DNA of 49,762 bases from Polysphondylium violaceum (taxonomy: Eukaryota; Evosea; Eumycetozoa; Dictyosteliales; Dictyosteliaceae), in the NCBI GenBank assembly GCA_000277445.1, contig AJWJ01000122.1:1-49762 (forward strand), read 5' to 3'. Below, one piece after another: positions 12,902 through 24,200 of the stretch (its first letter is position 1; each line of letters opens with the position of its first letter). The notes under the pieces are model-generated. The model was not told where the DNA came from and ran no database searches. It saw only the letters and a program-made list of their open reading frames with translations. The position numbers and the translations under genes were made by a program.

Positions 12902-13599
12902 ATGTCTGAAGCAGCACCACAACAAGTTAATTTAGCCACTTTATCTTTAGATCAATTACAAATGGTCAAGGAGCAAATTGAAGCTGTATGCATATATGAT
13001 TAAACAACAACAACGCGACGACGACAACGACAACGACAACGACGGCAACAAAGCACATTGAATAGATTTGTGCAGTCAAAGAGAGTGATCAAAAAACTAA
13101 CAGCTAGTTTCATATATAGGAAATTCAAACTTTATCAGAATCAATTGGTCAACTTAGACATGCATCAAATAAATATTTAGAAGCTAAAGACGCTATGGGC
13201 GGTTTAAAAGGTTCCGATGGTAAAGAAATGCTTGTACCATTAACTTCATCTGTAAATATCTTGATATAGCATGCACATAAGCATCATTTCTCTCTCTTTT
13301 TAATAGTCCTATACTAATATTAGCATGTTGTAATAATGATATAGATATATTTACCAGGTACTATTAATGCCAATGAAAAAGTTTTAGTTGATGTTGGTAC
13401 AGGTTATTTTGTTGAAATGGGTATTGATAAAGGTCAAGATTTTGCCAATAGAAAAGTTCAATTAATCACTGATCAAATTAACAAAGTTCAATCTGCCATC
13501 AATATAAAGAGATCAAATTTAGATACTATTATTCAAGTTGCACAAACAAAGATTTCATTACTCAGACAACAACAGCAACAACAACAACAAGCTCAATAA
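12902..13599 (+). CDS. pfdn5: prefoldin subunit 5
   Basis: Three exons, 12902-12985, 13120-13251 and 13345-13599, give 156 residues, standard for an alpha-type prefoldin subunit. Prefoldin is the hexameric jellyfish-shaped chaperone that hands nascent actin and tubulin to CCT/TRiC. The N-terminal helix LSLDQLQMVKEQIEA, the central hairpin segments YLPGTI and DVGTGYFVEM, and the long C-terminal helix running through QTKISLLRQQ are typical of subunit 5. The C-terminus ends in a short polyglutamine run, a dictyostelid habit. The introns (134 and 93 bp) are A+T-rich; the first contains an unusual (CGACAA)-like repeat near 13015-13045. Confidence 0.95.
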
Positions 13600-13998
13600 A
13601 ATCTCTAAAACAAAACAATACTCTTATTATATTAAATCACAAACTGTGGTAGATTTAGATACAGATATATATAGATATGGATATGATTATTTTAAAAAAA
13701 GAGGATGATTTTATTTATATATTACTATAATATGTACAATTCGCAGTAGATATTTCGATGGCAGTATGATTATTTGGTTGGATATATTATGATTGTGTTG
13801 AATAATAATAAGCAATATGTGAGGCTATTTAGTTTCTGAGTAAAAGGATATAAAAGATTAATATAAAAGATCATTATCTCAATTTTAAAAAGTGTGATCA
13901 TATCAAAAGTGCTTACCCTTTATTATAAAACGAATCACTGTTGATCCAAAAAGAAAAAAGCGGGGATCATAACACTCATCATCATCTATAGTTTGAAT
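13600..13998. other. convergent spacer pfdn5 / ost4
   Basis: About 400 bp between the converging 3' ends of prefoldin subunit 5 and OST4. It contains A+T-rich 3' flank sequence and no recognisable gene, RNA or repeat. Confidence 0.6.
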
Positions 13999-14124
13999 TT
14001 AATCTTTTTTAGAATGAGCTGATTGAATGGATGGTGTAGCTACATAGTGATAGAAAACAATCAAAATGAAAATAAAGGCACCTAAAGAGTTGGCTAATAA
14101 AGTTAATTGAGTATCAGTGATCAT
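13999..14124 (-). CDS. ost4: OST4, oligosaccharyltransferase mini-subunit
   Basis: This single-exon reading frame of only 41 residues begins MITDTQLTLLANSLGA and continues into a hydrophobic helix FIFILIVFYHYVA. It matches eukaryotic OST4 (human begins MITDVQLAIFANMLG), the smallest subunit of the ER oligosaccharyltransferase. In known complexes OST4 is a single-pass membrane helix that stabilises STT3 with OST3/OST6. The tail PSIQSAHSKKD is charged and ends in lysines. Length, topology and the MITD start all agree with the family, so the identification is firm despite the size. The start codon sits in an A-rich context (atagaaaATG). Confidence 0.93.
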   Translation of the reverse strand: MITDTQLTLLANSLGAFIFILIVFYHYVATPSIQSAHSKKD

Positions 14125-15052
14125 TTTCTATATATATTTGTCTTTATTACTATAAATGAGTGAAGTGCATAAAGGGTCTGCCTTTTTTGAAAATTTTTTC
14201 TAAAATTTTTTTTTTTTTTTTGTTATTATCCCCTTCGATTCATTGATCGCTCATAGATTGTTTGTATTTAGAAATACACAATGCTGATTAGATTAATCTT
14301 TAAAACTATTTTTCATCAGAGTAAAAAGGATATATTATTTTATTTTGTATAGTAGTATATCCAATACTGGGTTATTCATTTTTTACTGTATCATTCTACA
14401 AATTCGGAATTGAAATAATGTGTGGGGGAGTGTAGAAATGAAAAGGGTGTTTATAACATCATTTAACCTCACAATAATAACAATAATGTTCATGGGGTAG
14501 TGGGTATATTCATATTATTGAATTTTCATGGTAAAAATAAATGGTAGTGGTAAAACGAAAAAGAAAAAACATATTTCGTAAATTGAATTATCAAGTAGGG
14601 AATGATATATGATAGCATATATATCTAAATCTATTGTACACTCTCAAAACACACACTCACACTCACACAACCAAATGGAAATAATAATACAATTTAATAA
14701 AAAAGGTGCATATAGTGTGTGTGATTGAGTGTGTTTTGATAATAATGATAAAAAAAGATGTAAAATATCCAATAAATGTGTGAGAGTGTGTGTTTTGTGA
14801 AATAATATGTAAAAACAGTGAATGAAAAAAAAGATAATTGATAAACACTACTATCATTCGAAATAATATCCATTGTTTTTTTTTTCCATTTATTGTTTAT
14901 TTTCCAATTTCGATACACATTAATATAATATATATATTTTGATCACATCATAGATTATATTTAAATAATATCAATAATAAAAACTATAGATCTAATAACA
15001 ATAGAAACTATCAATATAAATACATAAAAATATTTATATATAGTCATTGAAA
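14125..15052. promoter_or_regulatory. divergent promoter region ost4 / aquaporin with CA-rich repeats
   Basis: A 928-bp spacer. Three related CA-rich elements occur: CAAAACACACACTCACACTC... at 14645-14671 on the plus strand, and two copies on the minus strand at 14715-14738 and 14778-14797. The first and third share a 14-base exact inverted match, so the region could fold into a cruciform. GT-rich boxes GTGTGGGGGAGTGTAG (14420-14435) and GGGGTAGTGGGTA (14494-14506) resemble binding sites of the Dictyostelium G-box factor. No gene is visible. Confidence 0.45.
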
Positions 15053-15877
15053 ATGCCATTCATACATTTATTTACACCATATACAAATGCTGATAATAAT
15101 AAAGTTATTATTAGAGTAGCAGAAAACTCATTTAGATTATTCATTAGACAATTGTTGTCTGAATTTTTTGGGACATTATTTATCGTTTTCATTATCTCTG
15201 GATCAACATTAACAGCATCTGCCTATGTCTCTGATCCTACAGTTAGAGTTATTTTAGTTGCAATTTTACAAGGTTTTGCAATTGCTGCAACAGTTTGGTT
15301 TATTTCTGGTATTTCTGGTTGTCAATTGAATCCTGCCATTACAGTGTCTACCATTGTAACTGGTAGATTGGGTCTTTTAAATGGTATTGCTTTTATTATT
15401 TTCCAATGTGTTGGTGCAATGGCCGGTGCAGGTATGATGAAAGCTTGTCTCCCAAGTTACTATGAAAAAACTCTCTCTGCTACAACTCTCAATCCAAACA
15501 TCTCTTTTGCTAGAGGTTTCTTTATGGAAATGATTGCAACTTCTTTCCTTTGTTTTGTAGTTTTGGGTGTTGCTGTCTACAATGAATGGGATCCAAAGAT
15601 CTCTCGTATTGCTCCATTAGCCATTGGTACCGCTGTCGTTGTTGGTGTCATGACTTGCAATCCATTCACTGGTGGCTCATTGAATCCAGCTCGTTCATTT
15701 GGTCCAGCTGTTTTCTCTGATGTATGGCACTACCATTATCTCTACTGGTTTGGCCCAATTGCAGGTGGTATCGTTGCCGGTTTAATTTGGAGATTCTTCT
15801 TGTCTGAAGAAGTATTGTTGATTGAAAGACCATACACCGATTTCAACAGATCAACTTATGGTACCGCTGCTAAATAA
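15053..15877 (+). CDS. aquaporin / MIP-family channel
   Basis: Intronless, 274 residues, typical of a six-helix aquaporin. Both pore motifs are canonical: LNPAI (N93) and LNPARS (N211). Hydrophobic helices are clear throughout, and a cytosolic N-terminus of about 35 residues precedes the first helix (EFFGTLFIVFIISGSTL). Aligning by eye to human AQP1, the four aromatic/arginine filter positions read Gln (for Phe), Val (for His), Gly (for Cys) and Arg. That is more open and less aromatic than a strict water channel, so small solutes may pass. The start was set at the ATG at 15053; the TTG six bases upstream is not a plausible start. Dictyostelium has several aquaporins and I cannot say which one this is. 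Confidence 0.93.
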   Translation: MPFIHLFTPYTNADNNKVIIRVAENSFRLFIRQLLSEFFGTLFIVFIISGSTLTASAYVSDPTVRVILVAILQGFAIAATVWFISGISGCQLNPAITVSTIVTGRLGLLNGIAFIIFQCVGAMAGAGMMKACLPSYYEKTLSATTLNPNISFARGFFMEMIATSFLCFVVLGVAVYNEWDPKISRIAPLAIGTAVVVGVMTCNPFTGGSLNPARSFGPAVFSDVWHYHYLYWFGPIAGGIVAGLIWRFFLSEEVLLIERPYTDFNRSTYGTAAK

Positions 15878-18295
15878 TCTATTTAAATACTGCTCTATTT
15901 AAAACCAACCCTTGTTCTCTAATGGTAACGTTATACTTCAACAATCAATTAACCAATCGTCTTTAACCAACCGATTGCGATCAAGGGTTTAATCAATAGA
16001 AAAAAAAAAAAAAAAAAATAATCTTTTTATAAAATAAAAAACTCAACAAATCATATTACTATAAAAGTACAATTCGTTTATTTTAATTGATGACCTTTCG
16101 ATTCCCAAAGGCGTGAATATGGAAAAAAATGAAAAAAAAAATATCTGATGAGCGTGATGAATTTTTTTGATTAAAAATGCATTTTTTTTATTTTTTATTT
16201 TTTATGCATTATCACTTTTGGGGGGCTCGTCGTGAAGAAAAAATAAAATAAATAAAAAAAAATGAAAAAAAACCTCTTTTCAGCCTCTAGAGGGGGTATT
16301 CTTGTCCACAATTGTTAGTTTTTGTATCAAATCTCTGAATCGAACTAAAATGATCACAAAACATCACTCTACGGAGATGTCAGAAGTCTGGTTGTTCATG
16401 ATTATAATGTGACTTTTTTTAAATTTTCAAACTTGATTCATAGTAAGAGAGTTTTATTGTAGGGGCTCGTGTGCACTTTATTTTTCTTTATAAAATTATA
16501 TTAATAGAATTGTGATATAAGAATAAAATTAATAATAATAATCAATCATCATCACAAACACCTTTATGTGCAATAATTAATCATTCCCTTGAATCACTCA
16601 CTTTTTTACGAAAATTAAATAGATAATAAAATAACAATAATAATAATACTCATCATCACAACCGATTTTTCTTAAAACCCTCATTGATTGTAGTTGTATA
16701 CATACACATATTTAGATAAATAAATAAAAATGGTTGTAAGTATAAATAAATTATAAATTTTTTTTAATAGTATGGCTTTTTATGTCTTCCACAAATATAA
16801 AACACACCCAACACTACAGCATACTGTGAAAGTCATTGCAATAGAGCATTGATTTCCAAATATTTAGCAATCAATCTATTTCAAGGATTGACGACATTTT
16901 AAGTTGTATTACATTTTTATTCGTACTTCGTTTATCGTATCCAATCAAATACATTTTATTCTATCAATCTACATAAATTCAAAAGAGATTTAGTGGTGTG
17001 CATGTAAATGTATAAAACGTGTTTTACGTGGGTGTGAATTAGATCATACCTTAGATATATATTTGAAATAATAGAGGGGGATAGTGTGTGCTTTATCCCA
17101 TCCATTCATATGAAAATTTTATCAAACACTCACTTTGACACACATTTCACACTCTTTTTACCAAAGTATATTTTTTTTCCAACTATGTATAACAACAATA
17201 ATTTATTTATTCATTAATTTCAAAGGAAGGGTGAGCGAGGGTGATTGAAGGTATACAACAACAATAACAATAACACCCGTTTGTTACATATTCATTACAT
17301 ATTCCTTTCATGTGAATAATTAAACAACAAAAATAAATACAGTAATAGCAATAGAAAGCAACAAACCCAACAATACATATCTAAAAACACGATTCACTTC
17401 ACCTCACATAATATAAATAGTTTTAGATTTTATTTTTATACTCTACTCTTAAAAATAGTCTTTTTTTGTTTTTAGATTTTTATCTCAAAATTTGAGGTAC
17501 ATATGTTTTTATTTTTTTTTGTTTTTCCTTTGATATAGATATAAATAGGAAAAAAAAAAAAAAACCAAATACATTGGATACCCAATCATCTATCACTCTA
17601 TAAATCAGAGAATCAATACCCACACCATTACTTTTAAACCCCCACACCCTCTTATATAATCAACTCCACAATCATATACAAAATTAACAAAAATAGTAGT
17701 TAGAACATATATTACCAATTCAAATTCTATCTCTATTAATAGTATCTTGTTTTTTTTTTTTTTTTTTTTTAAAATACACTCTCCATTCAAAAAATAGAAA
17801 TTCTCTCACACACAACCATCAAATATTAATATCGTTGATTCCGATTTTCCCTCTTTAAAAATTAAATTAATTTTACAAGAGATAAATACAATACCCACTC
17901 ACCACTTTATCACCCTATTACCACACACTACCACCATCAATCATAATCACTAGTAATAAAAAATATAATATAATTTTAATAATATACAACAACAATACTA
18001 CCACACAACACCAATTAAACAAACAAAATAGTAATAACAGTAATAATAATTTAATATATAATATAATCTTTATTATTACATACATATTACATAGAAATCA
18101 TCATCATCATACTTTTTTGGATAAATTTTAAAAAATTCCAACACCAACATTTTTTATTGTGTGATTTGTATTGTCAAGTTTTGCGAATATTAAAAAACCA
18201 ACACCAAACCATCCAATCCACCCCACACATTGTTTTAAAAAACACTATTATTACGTTACACGTATTGGTTAATATCCCAACACATACATCATAGA
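15878..18295. other. 2.4-kb gene-free region upstream of PH-domain gene
   Basis: No convincing coding region on either strand. The part at 16210-16480 is richer in G+C than its surroundings. It holds two copies of GGGGCTCGT (16222-16230, 16462-16470), a palindrome CCTCTAGAGG (16284-16293) and a complex stretch 16300-16440 that could be an RNA. At 16731 an ATGGTT followed at once by GTAAGT looks like a mini-exon, but no partner exon was found. From 17220 onward there are many CA/CCC boxes (for example near 17625-17655 and 18215-18235), as in developmentally regulated dictyostelid promoters. A palindromic CAATCG/CGATTG pair sits just after the aquaporin. Confidence 0.45.
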
Positions 18296-20642
18296 ATGAA
18301 AAAATTAAATAGCCATACTGTTAACAGCAGTAATGATAAACATAACCAACAAGCTGCTGTAATTGATGATATTAATACTAATTCCCAATCTTTATCTAAA
18401 AAAAAGAATTTAATGTCATCATTTTTCAAAACTAAATCATCAAGTTCTCCAAATATGAATAGTTATATTAATCAAATGAATAATAATAAATTAAATAGTA
18501 ATAGCAACAACAGTAGTAATAGTCATACAACAACCACAAATAGTAATCAAAATAATAGTAATCAAATTAATACATCTACCAATAATATTAATAATAATAA
18601 TAGTAATAGTAGCAATAGTTCAAATATAAATCATTCAGTTACAGTTAAAGTTGATAATGCACCAACTATTCTAAAAAAATCAACCAATTCTAACCCAGTA
18701 ATTTCTGCAAGTTGTCCCTCACGTTCAAATTCAACACTTAGTGATTCTTTATCTGACTCTCTTTCAGGATCACCTCAATCAGAATCTGAAGAATTATTAA
18801 CCCGATCTGGCACTAGACCATTTAAATCAAATACAGTAGGATCAACTTTAAATAGTAATAGCAGTAATCAAAATACATTAACTATAATGCCCAATAACAA
18901 CAATAAGAATAATATTGTTGCCACAGCAGAAAGTAACGAAAAATTAAATTCATCAACAAATTCATCAACATCATCGGCATCATCATCGTCAAATAAAACA
19001 TTTACAATTATTTCAAAACCAAGTTCAGAAACATCATGGGAAGCACCAAGTGATTATGATATTGAAGGCACAAAAATTAATTCAATTAAAGACATTGAAT
19101 TTATTTTATCTAGATTAAGTGCAACTCAAAAAACTTTAAATGACAAGTCCTCTACCAATGGTGCAAATGTATCGAACAAAAATATTTCAAATCTAACAGC
19201 TTCATTGAATCCACAAATCAGCGCAGAAGAAGATTTGGAAAAAACTGAAAAGAAATCAAAAGTTAGACATGATATCAGTGTAATCACCGAAATATTTAAA
19301 CATTACAATTTTGGTTATGATGAATATGACTTATTAGATGGTGATGTACAATTTCATTCAATGTTGGAGGATGAAATGGAAAGAAAAACATTTTTATTAG
19401 CAAAACAAGTACTCTTTTTAAAAATGGAGATGAATAAGGCTGTAAATCCGAAAAGAGCTTTTATTTTAAATACAGTTATTACTTCAATTTCAAAAGTAAA
19501 TATACTTTTTTTTATTATTAATAATTATTACTTTATATTAATACTTGTTAAATAATAGTTTTTATCAACAGGTACAGTACCAAAACAAATTCCAGCAATA
19601 CCACTTGAAATGACAATTACAATGGGATTAAATAATAGTTTATTGCCACACATAAATAATACAATATATAAAAAAGGTTTTCTTACTAAACGAAAAAATA
19701 GAACATTGGGTGGTCCAAAATTTTCACAAAAATGGGTTGTACTAAGTCATTCTGAAATATTTATTTATTCTTCTGAAAAGGTTTGTAATATTATCATGAT
19801 ATATAGTGGAAATTTTATAAATTTACTAATATAAATTAAAAAATATATTATAGGAAGATCAATTATTAATTAAAAAACCATTAAATGAATTAAGTTCAAT
19901 ACAAATTAATTCAAGTCAAAAAGAAGGATTACCATCAAATAGTTTTACATTATTTTTTTCAAATATAGACTTTAATAATGAAATCATAGAGGAATGGGGA
20001 ACAGCATCTTTGTCAAATTCATTTTCATCATCATCATTATCTGCATCATCAAATAACAATGGATCATCTGTATCATCAAATTCAAACAAGAAAAAAACAA
20101 TGACCTTTACTTGTGAATCTCAAGACGATTTGGCTCAATGGGTATTGGCCATTGATGGTGTATCAAATTCAAATTTCAAGTCGACGATGGATTTGAATCA
20201 AAAAGAGCTATATCTTCATGGTTACAAAACCAATTACAAAGGTGGTTCATTTAGATTTGGCGAAGAGGAATGGATTTATTGTGATGGAAAATTGACAAAT
20301 CAATGTTGGGGCGATCTTTTGGAATATCATTGGGATGGCTGCACATTGGTACCATCTCCTCACTCTAAATTATCTTTGGGTAAAGGTAGATGGAATGGTG
20401 TTTGGTTGACTTGGTATTGTGAAGAAAAGATTAAAGAACCCTATTTGAAATTTTTATATCAACCAAACCAAAAACAATATATCGTTGATAGTTTTCCAAT
20501 TAAAAATCAATATATTTGGACTTGGTCTCGTCACTTTTTAGTATCTTCAGGTCATGGTGGTGAATGGATTGTTGAAGGTGATGTTCCACCCGTTTTAGTA
20601 ATGTTGGTCCAAATGATGAAATATTATCGTGTTGGTAGATAA
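18296..20642 (+). CDS. PH-domain protein with unassigned C-terminal domain
   Basis: Three exons, 18296-19495, 19559-19780 and 19854-20642, give 736 residues. The first 240 residues are Asn/Ser/Thr low complexity. A helical segment follows (about 255-400), containing SVITEIFKHYNFGYDEYDLL and KTFLLAKQVLFLKMEMNK. A pleckstrin-homology domain spans about 436-578: it opens with YKKGFLTKRK and KWVVLS, is interrupted by a Ser-rich insert, and closes with the invariant Trp in DDLAQWVLAI. PH domains bind phosphoinositides or proteins. The last 150 residues are rich in Trp and Tyr (KELYLHGYKTNYKGGSFRFG, GRWNGVWLTWYCEEK, YIWTWSRHFLVSS) and form a compact-looking domain I do not recognise. It may be a lipid-dependent adaptor; no catalytic motif is seen. 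Confidence 0.85.
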
Positions 20643-20896
20643 AAAAAAAGTTAATAAATAGTATAATAATATATATTTGTATAGAAATTTATATTTATTT
20701 TTATTTTTTGTATATCATATATATGTGGTGGGTGTAAGTGAACTACAACCCCCAAAATTTTTTCATTCCCAATAATCCTTTGTTATAAAGAAATTTTATC
20801 TTTCTTTCTAATGAATAAGTAAGCCATTGTTTTTTTCTTTACAACAAAAGATTAGTTTATTTATTATGATTCTCTATTAATAGATTTTTATCAAGA

Positions 20897-21199
20897 ATGG
20901 AAAAAGATTTAGTATGTTATAAAAAAATGCCTTTATGGAGTGGAAGAGTACCTGATGGATTTAAGTGTAAGCATAATACCAAAGTAGGAACTTGGGCAAA
21001 ATTAGAAATATACAAGGGTAGTTTAGATTTTGCTTTCCTTACAGATAAAGGTGAAATAACGGAGCAATTTACTTTTACAAAAGAAAATCAACCTCCCTTT
21101 ATTGAACCTCAAAAATGGCATAAAATTGTTTCTTGCTCTGATGATATTGAATGTCAACTATCATTTTATCACAAAGAAAAAGCTGAACCTCAACAATAA
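20897..21199 (+). CDS. DUF1971 / YeaR-TehB-like small cupin-type protein
   Basis: Intronless, 100 residues. The pattern PLWSGRVPDGFKCKHNTKVG, TWAKLEIYKGSL, PPFIEPQKWHKI and ECQLSFYHK matches the bacterial DUF1971 family (Escherichia coli YeaR and the N-terminal region of some TehB-type tellurite-resistance proteins), predicted small beta-barrels. The His of KHNTK and of KWHKI sit where the family has conserved histidines. The family is mainly bacterial, so ancient acquisition from bacteria is likely, though base composition is now host-like. The function is unknown even in bacteria; expression there is linked to nitrate/nitrite stress. The upstream spacer is only about 250 bp. Confidence 0.82.
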   Translation: MEKDLVCYKKMPLWSGRVPDGFKCKHNTKVGTWAKLEIYKGSLDFAFLTDKGEITEQFTFTKENQPPFIEPQKWHKIVSCSDDIECQLSFYHKEKAEPQQ

Positions 21200-21273
21200 G
21201 TTGTTTAGATTAAGAATAAAGATTGGTTATTTACTTTAGTTATAAAAAAAAAAAAAGAAGATATATTTTTTTA

Positions 21274-24200
21274 TTAAAATCCTAAGGATTCAGATACTTC
21301 AGATTTAAAATCAAAAGCAATTCTTTTTCTGAGTTCGTTCCAACCAAATAAAAGGAATACCATTGGTAAGGGGAATGCCCAAAAGATACCACTGACACTA
21401 GCAGATTTAATAATAGTGTGAACAAATGGAGTGTAGATGATAAACACACAAATACCAGCTTCAATGACTAAACCAATGTTTACAAACCAATTTCTCATAC
21501 CGTGTCTCCACAATGGTACAACACGAGTTTTGTTGGTGATGAGGTTAAAGAATTGACACATAACCAAAGTCATAAAGTAGGCAGTTTGGGCTTCTTGAAG
21601 AGCGTTGATTTGGTAGTCGGCGTCATAGGATTGTCCGTCAATTTCAAAGTTTGGTGCACCGTCTTGGAAATAAGTGTTTGTGGTGCCGACCAATGAGGCT
21701 GGGGTAAAGCCATAGGAACCCATGACCAAGAAAAAGTTGAGGAAACTGATGATGGCTTCGATTGGTCCGGCTTGGAGATAAGAGTATGACAAGAGATTCT
21801 TTGTTACCAAATGATCCTTGCCCAAAACACGAGGCTTACGAGTCATGATATCACATTCACCAGTTTCATAGGCAAGAGAGATGGCAGGTGCCAATTCAGT
21901 ACCCAAATCAATGCAGAGAATGAGGAAAGAGGTGATAGCAAGAGGAATACCAGAGACAATGTTTAAGAGGAAAGGAGCAATTTCAGGAACGGCATGGGTA
22001 AGAGTGTAGGCAATGGATTTCTTGAGGTTATCAAAAATAATTCTACCTTCTTCAATACCGGCAACAATACTGGCAAAGTTATCATCCAAGAGGATAATAT
22101 CGGCAGTTTCTTTAGCTACATCTGAACCTACGATACCCATAGCAACACCAATATCGGCCTTTTTAAGAGCGGGTGAATCATTGACACCATCACCAGTGAC
22201 AGCGACAACTTCTTTTCTACGTTGGGCATTCTCGACAATTTGTGATTTTTGTTGAGGTGAAGTTCTAGCAAAAACAATTTCAGACTTTGACAAGACACGG
22301 TCCCAATCGGCATCGGTGAGTTCACGAATTTGGTGGCCATGCAAGACGACAGATTTGACTTCGGAGTCATCGACTTGGGAAACAGGAATACCTCTTTCGG
22401 CGGCGATATCTTCGGCAGTTGGAGAGCTAATGATACCGACCTTTTTAGCAATGGCTTTGGCGGTGATTGGATGATCACCAGTGACCATGATAACTTTGAT
22501 ACCAGCAGTTTTGCATTGATGGACGGCGTGTGGGACATTTTCTCTGGGTGGATCCAAAAGAGAGCAGATACCGACAAAGGTGAGACCGGTCATTGGGAAA
22601 TTAAGAGTTTGGGCATCGTAGAGATCATTAGGAATGGTGTTTTCTTTGTCCAACATAATTTGAGCAAAACCAAGACATCTCTCACCCATACTACCAAGTG
22701 CTTCGTAGGCCAAAACAAAATCTGATCTAATCTTTTCATCAATGGCAACCAATTTACCATTGATCATGAGGTTAGAGCACTTTTCAAAAATGATTTCAGG
22801 AGCACCTTTCATCAAGAGAACTCTGTCGGAAGAGTTGTCATTGGCCAATTTGTGAATGGACAATTGCCATTTGTTGGTAGAGTTGAAGGGAATTTCAAAT
22901 ACTTTGGGATTATTTGATCTTGTGATGTGGATCTCTTCAATCTTTTCACAGAGTCTGACGAGGGCACTCTCTGAAGCATCACCAAGAATAAGACGTTGAT
23001 CGACTGGTCTCTCCATGTTGCCTTCGAGAAGTTTATCAAAATCTGAACGATTACAACAGGCACCAATTTTCAAGAGAGAAGAGCAAGTTGGAGAGTTTTG
23101 GTCAAACATGGCTCTACCAATTGTGCCACCGTCGTTGATGGCCTTGACAATGGTGTTGTCGTACCACATGTGAGAGACAGTCATACGATTTTGAGTGAGA
23201 GTACCTGTTTTATCAGAGGCAATCAAAGTGATGGAACCGAGGGTTTCAATGGATTCCAATTTCTTGCTATAGACATTTCTCTTTGAGAGACGACGGGCGG
23301 TTACAGTAAGACAGGCAGTGATTGTTGAGGGAAGACCTTCGGGTACATTGGCGACAATCAAACCCAATACATTGATAAGATTGGGGATTGGTTTGATACC
23401 GACGGCAAAACCAATGCAAAAGAATAAAATACCCATACTAATACCGAGGGCGGCGATAAAATGAACAAAACGTTTGGTTTCGATTTGAAGGGTGGTCTCA
23501 GTGTTAGCAGTGTTGGAGGCGAGATCGGCAATTTTACCGATAAGAGTGTTTCCTGCGGTTCTAATGACGACACCACGGGCAGAGCCATCCATGACAAGGG
23601 TACCACAGAAAGCAAGATTGTGACTCTCGAGTGGATTGTCATCGGTACATGTGACTGTACAACTTTGTGGCTCACTCTCACCAGTAAGTGAAGAGTTATC
23701 TACTTTCATACCATTACAGGTAATGATACGTATATCGGCAGGCACCTTGTCACCGGGACTAATCACTACGATATCACCAATGACAATTTCTTCTACTGGA
23801 ATCTTTGTTTCATTACCATCACGAATAGCACGAGTAGAAGCGGGTAAGAGGTTTTTAAAGGATTTCATAATATTGCTACTTTGTCTCTCTTGGAAAAATG
23901 TCAAGAGACAAGTAAATATGACAATGGCAAACAAGACACAACCAAGATAAAGATTGACTCTTTGTGTGGTATCTAAACCATAGGCAATAAAACACAATGC
24001 ACCTGCAGCTTGTAAAAGCAACATAAAGAAATTGGTAAAACAGAGAAACAATTGAACATACCATGGTGTTTCCTTTGGTGGCTTCAATACATTTCTTCCA
24101 TGTCTAGATAATAATTCAACTGCCAATGATTGAGTTAAACCCTATTGTAGTGTTATTATGTTAGTGTTCATACGCCACATAATTATTCTGTCTATTATAG

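Noticed and set aside
16731-16830. ATGGTT followed by GTAAGT and a TTTTAATAG acceptor, looking like a mini-exon gene
   Set aside because: Joining gives only 11 residues before a stop, and no further coding exon is seen downstream.
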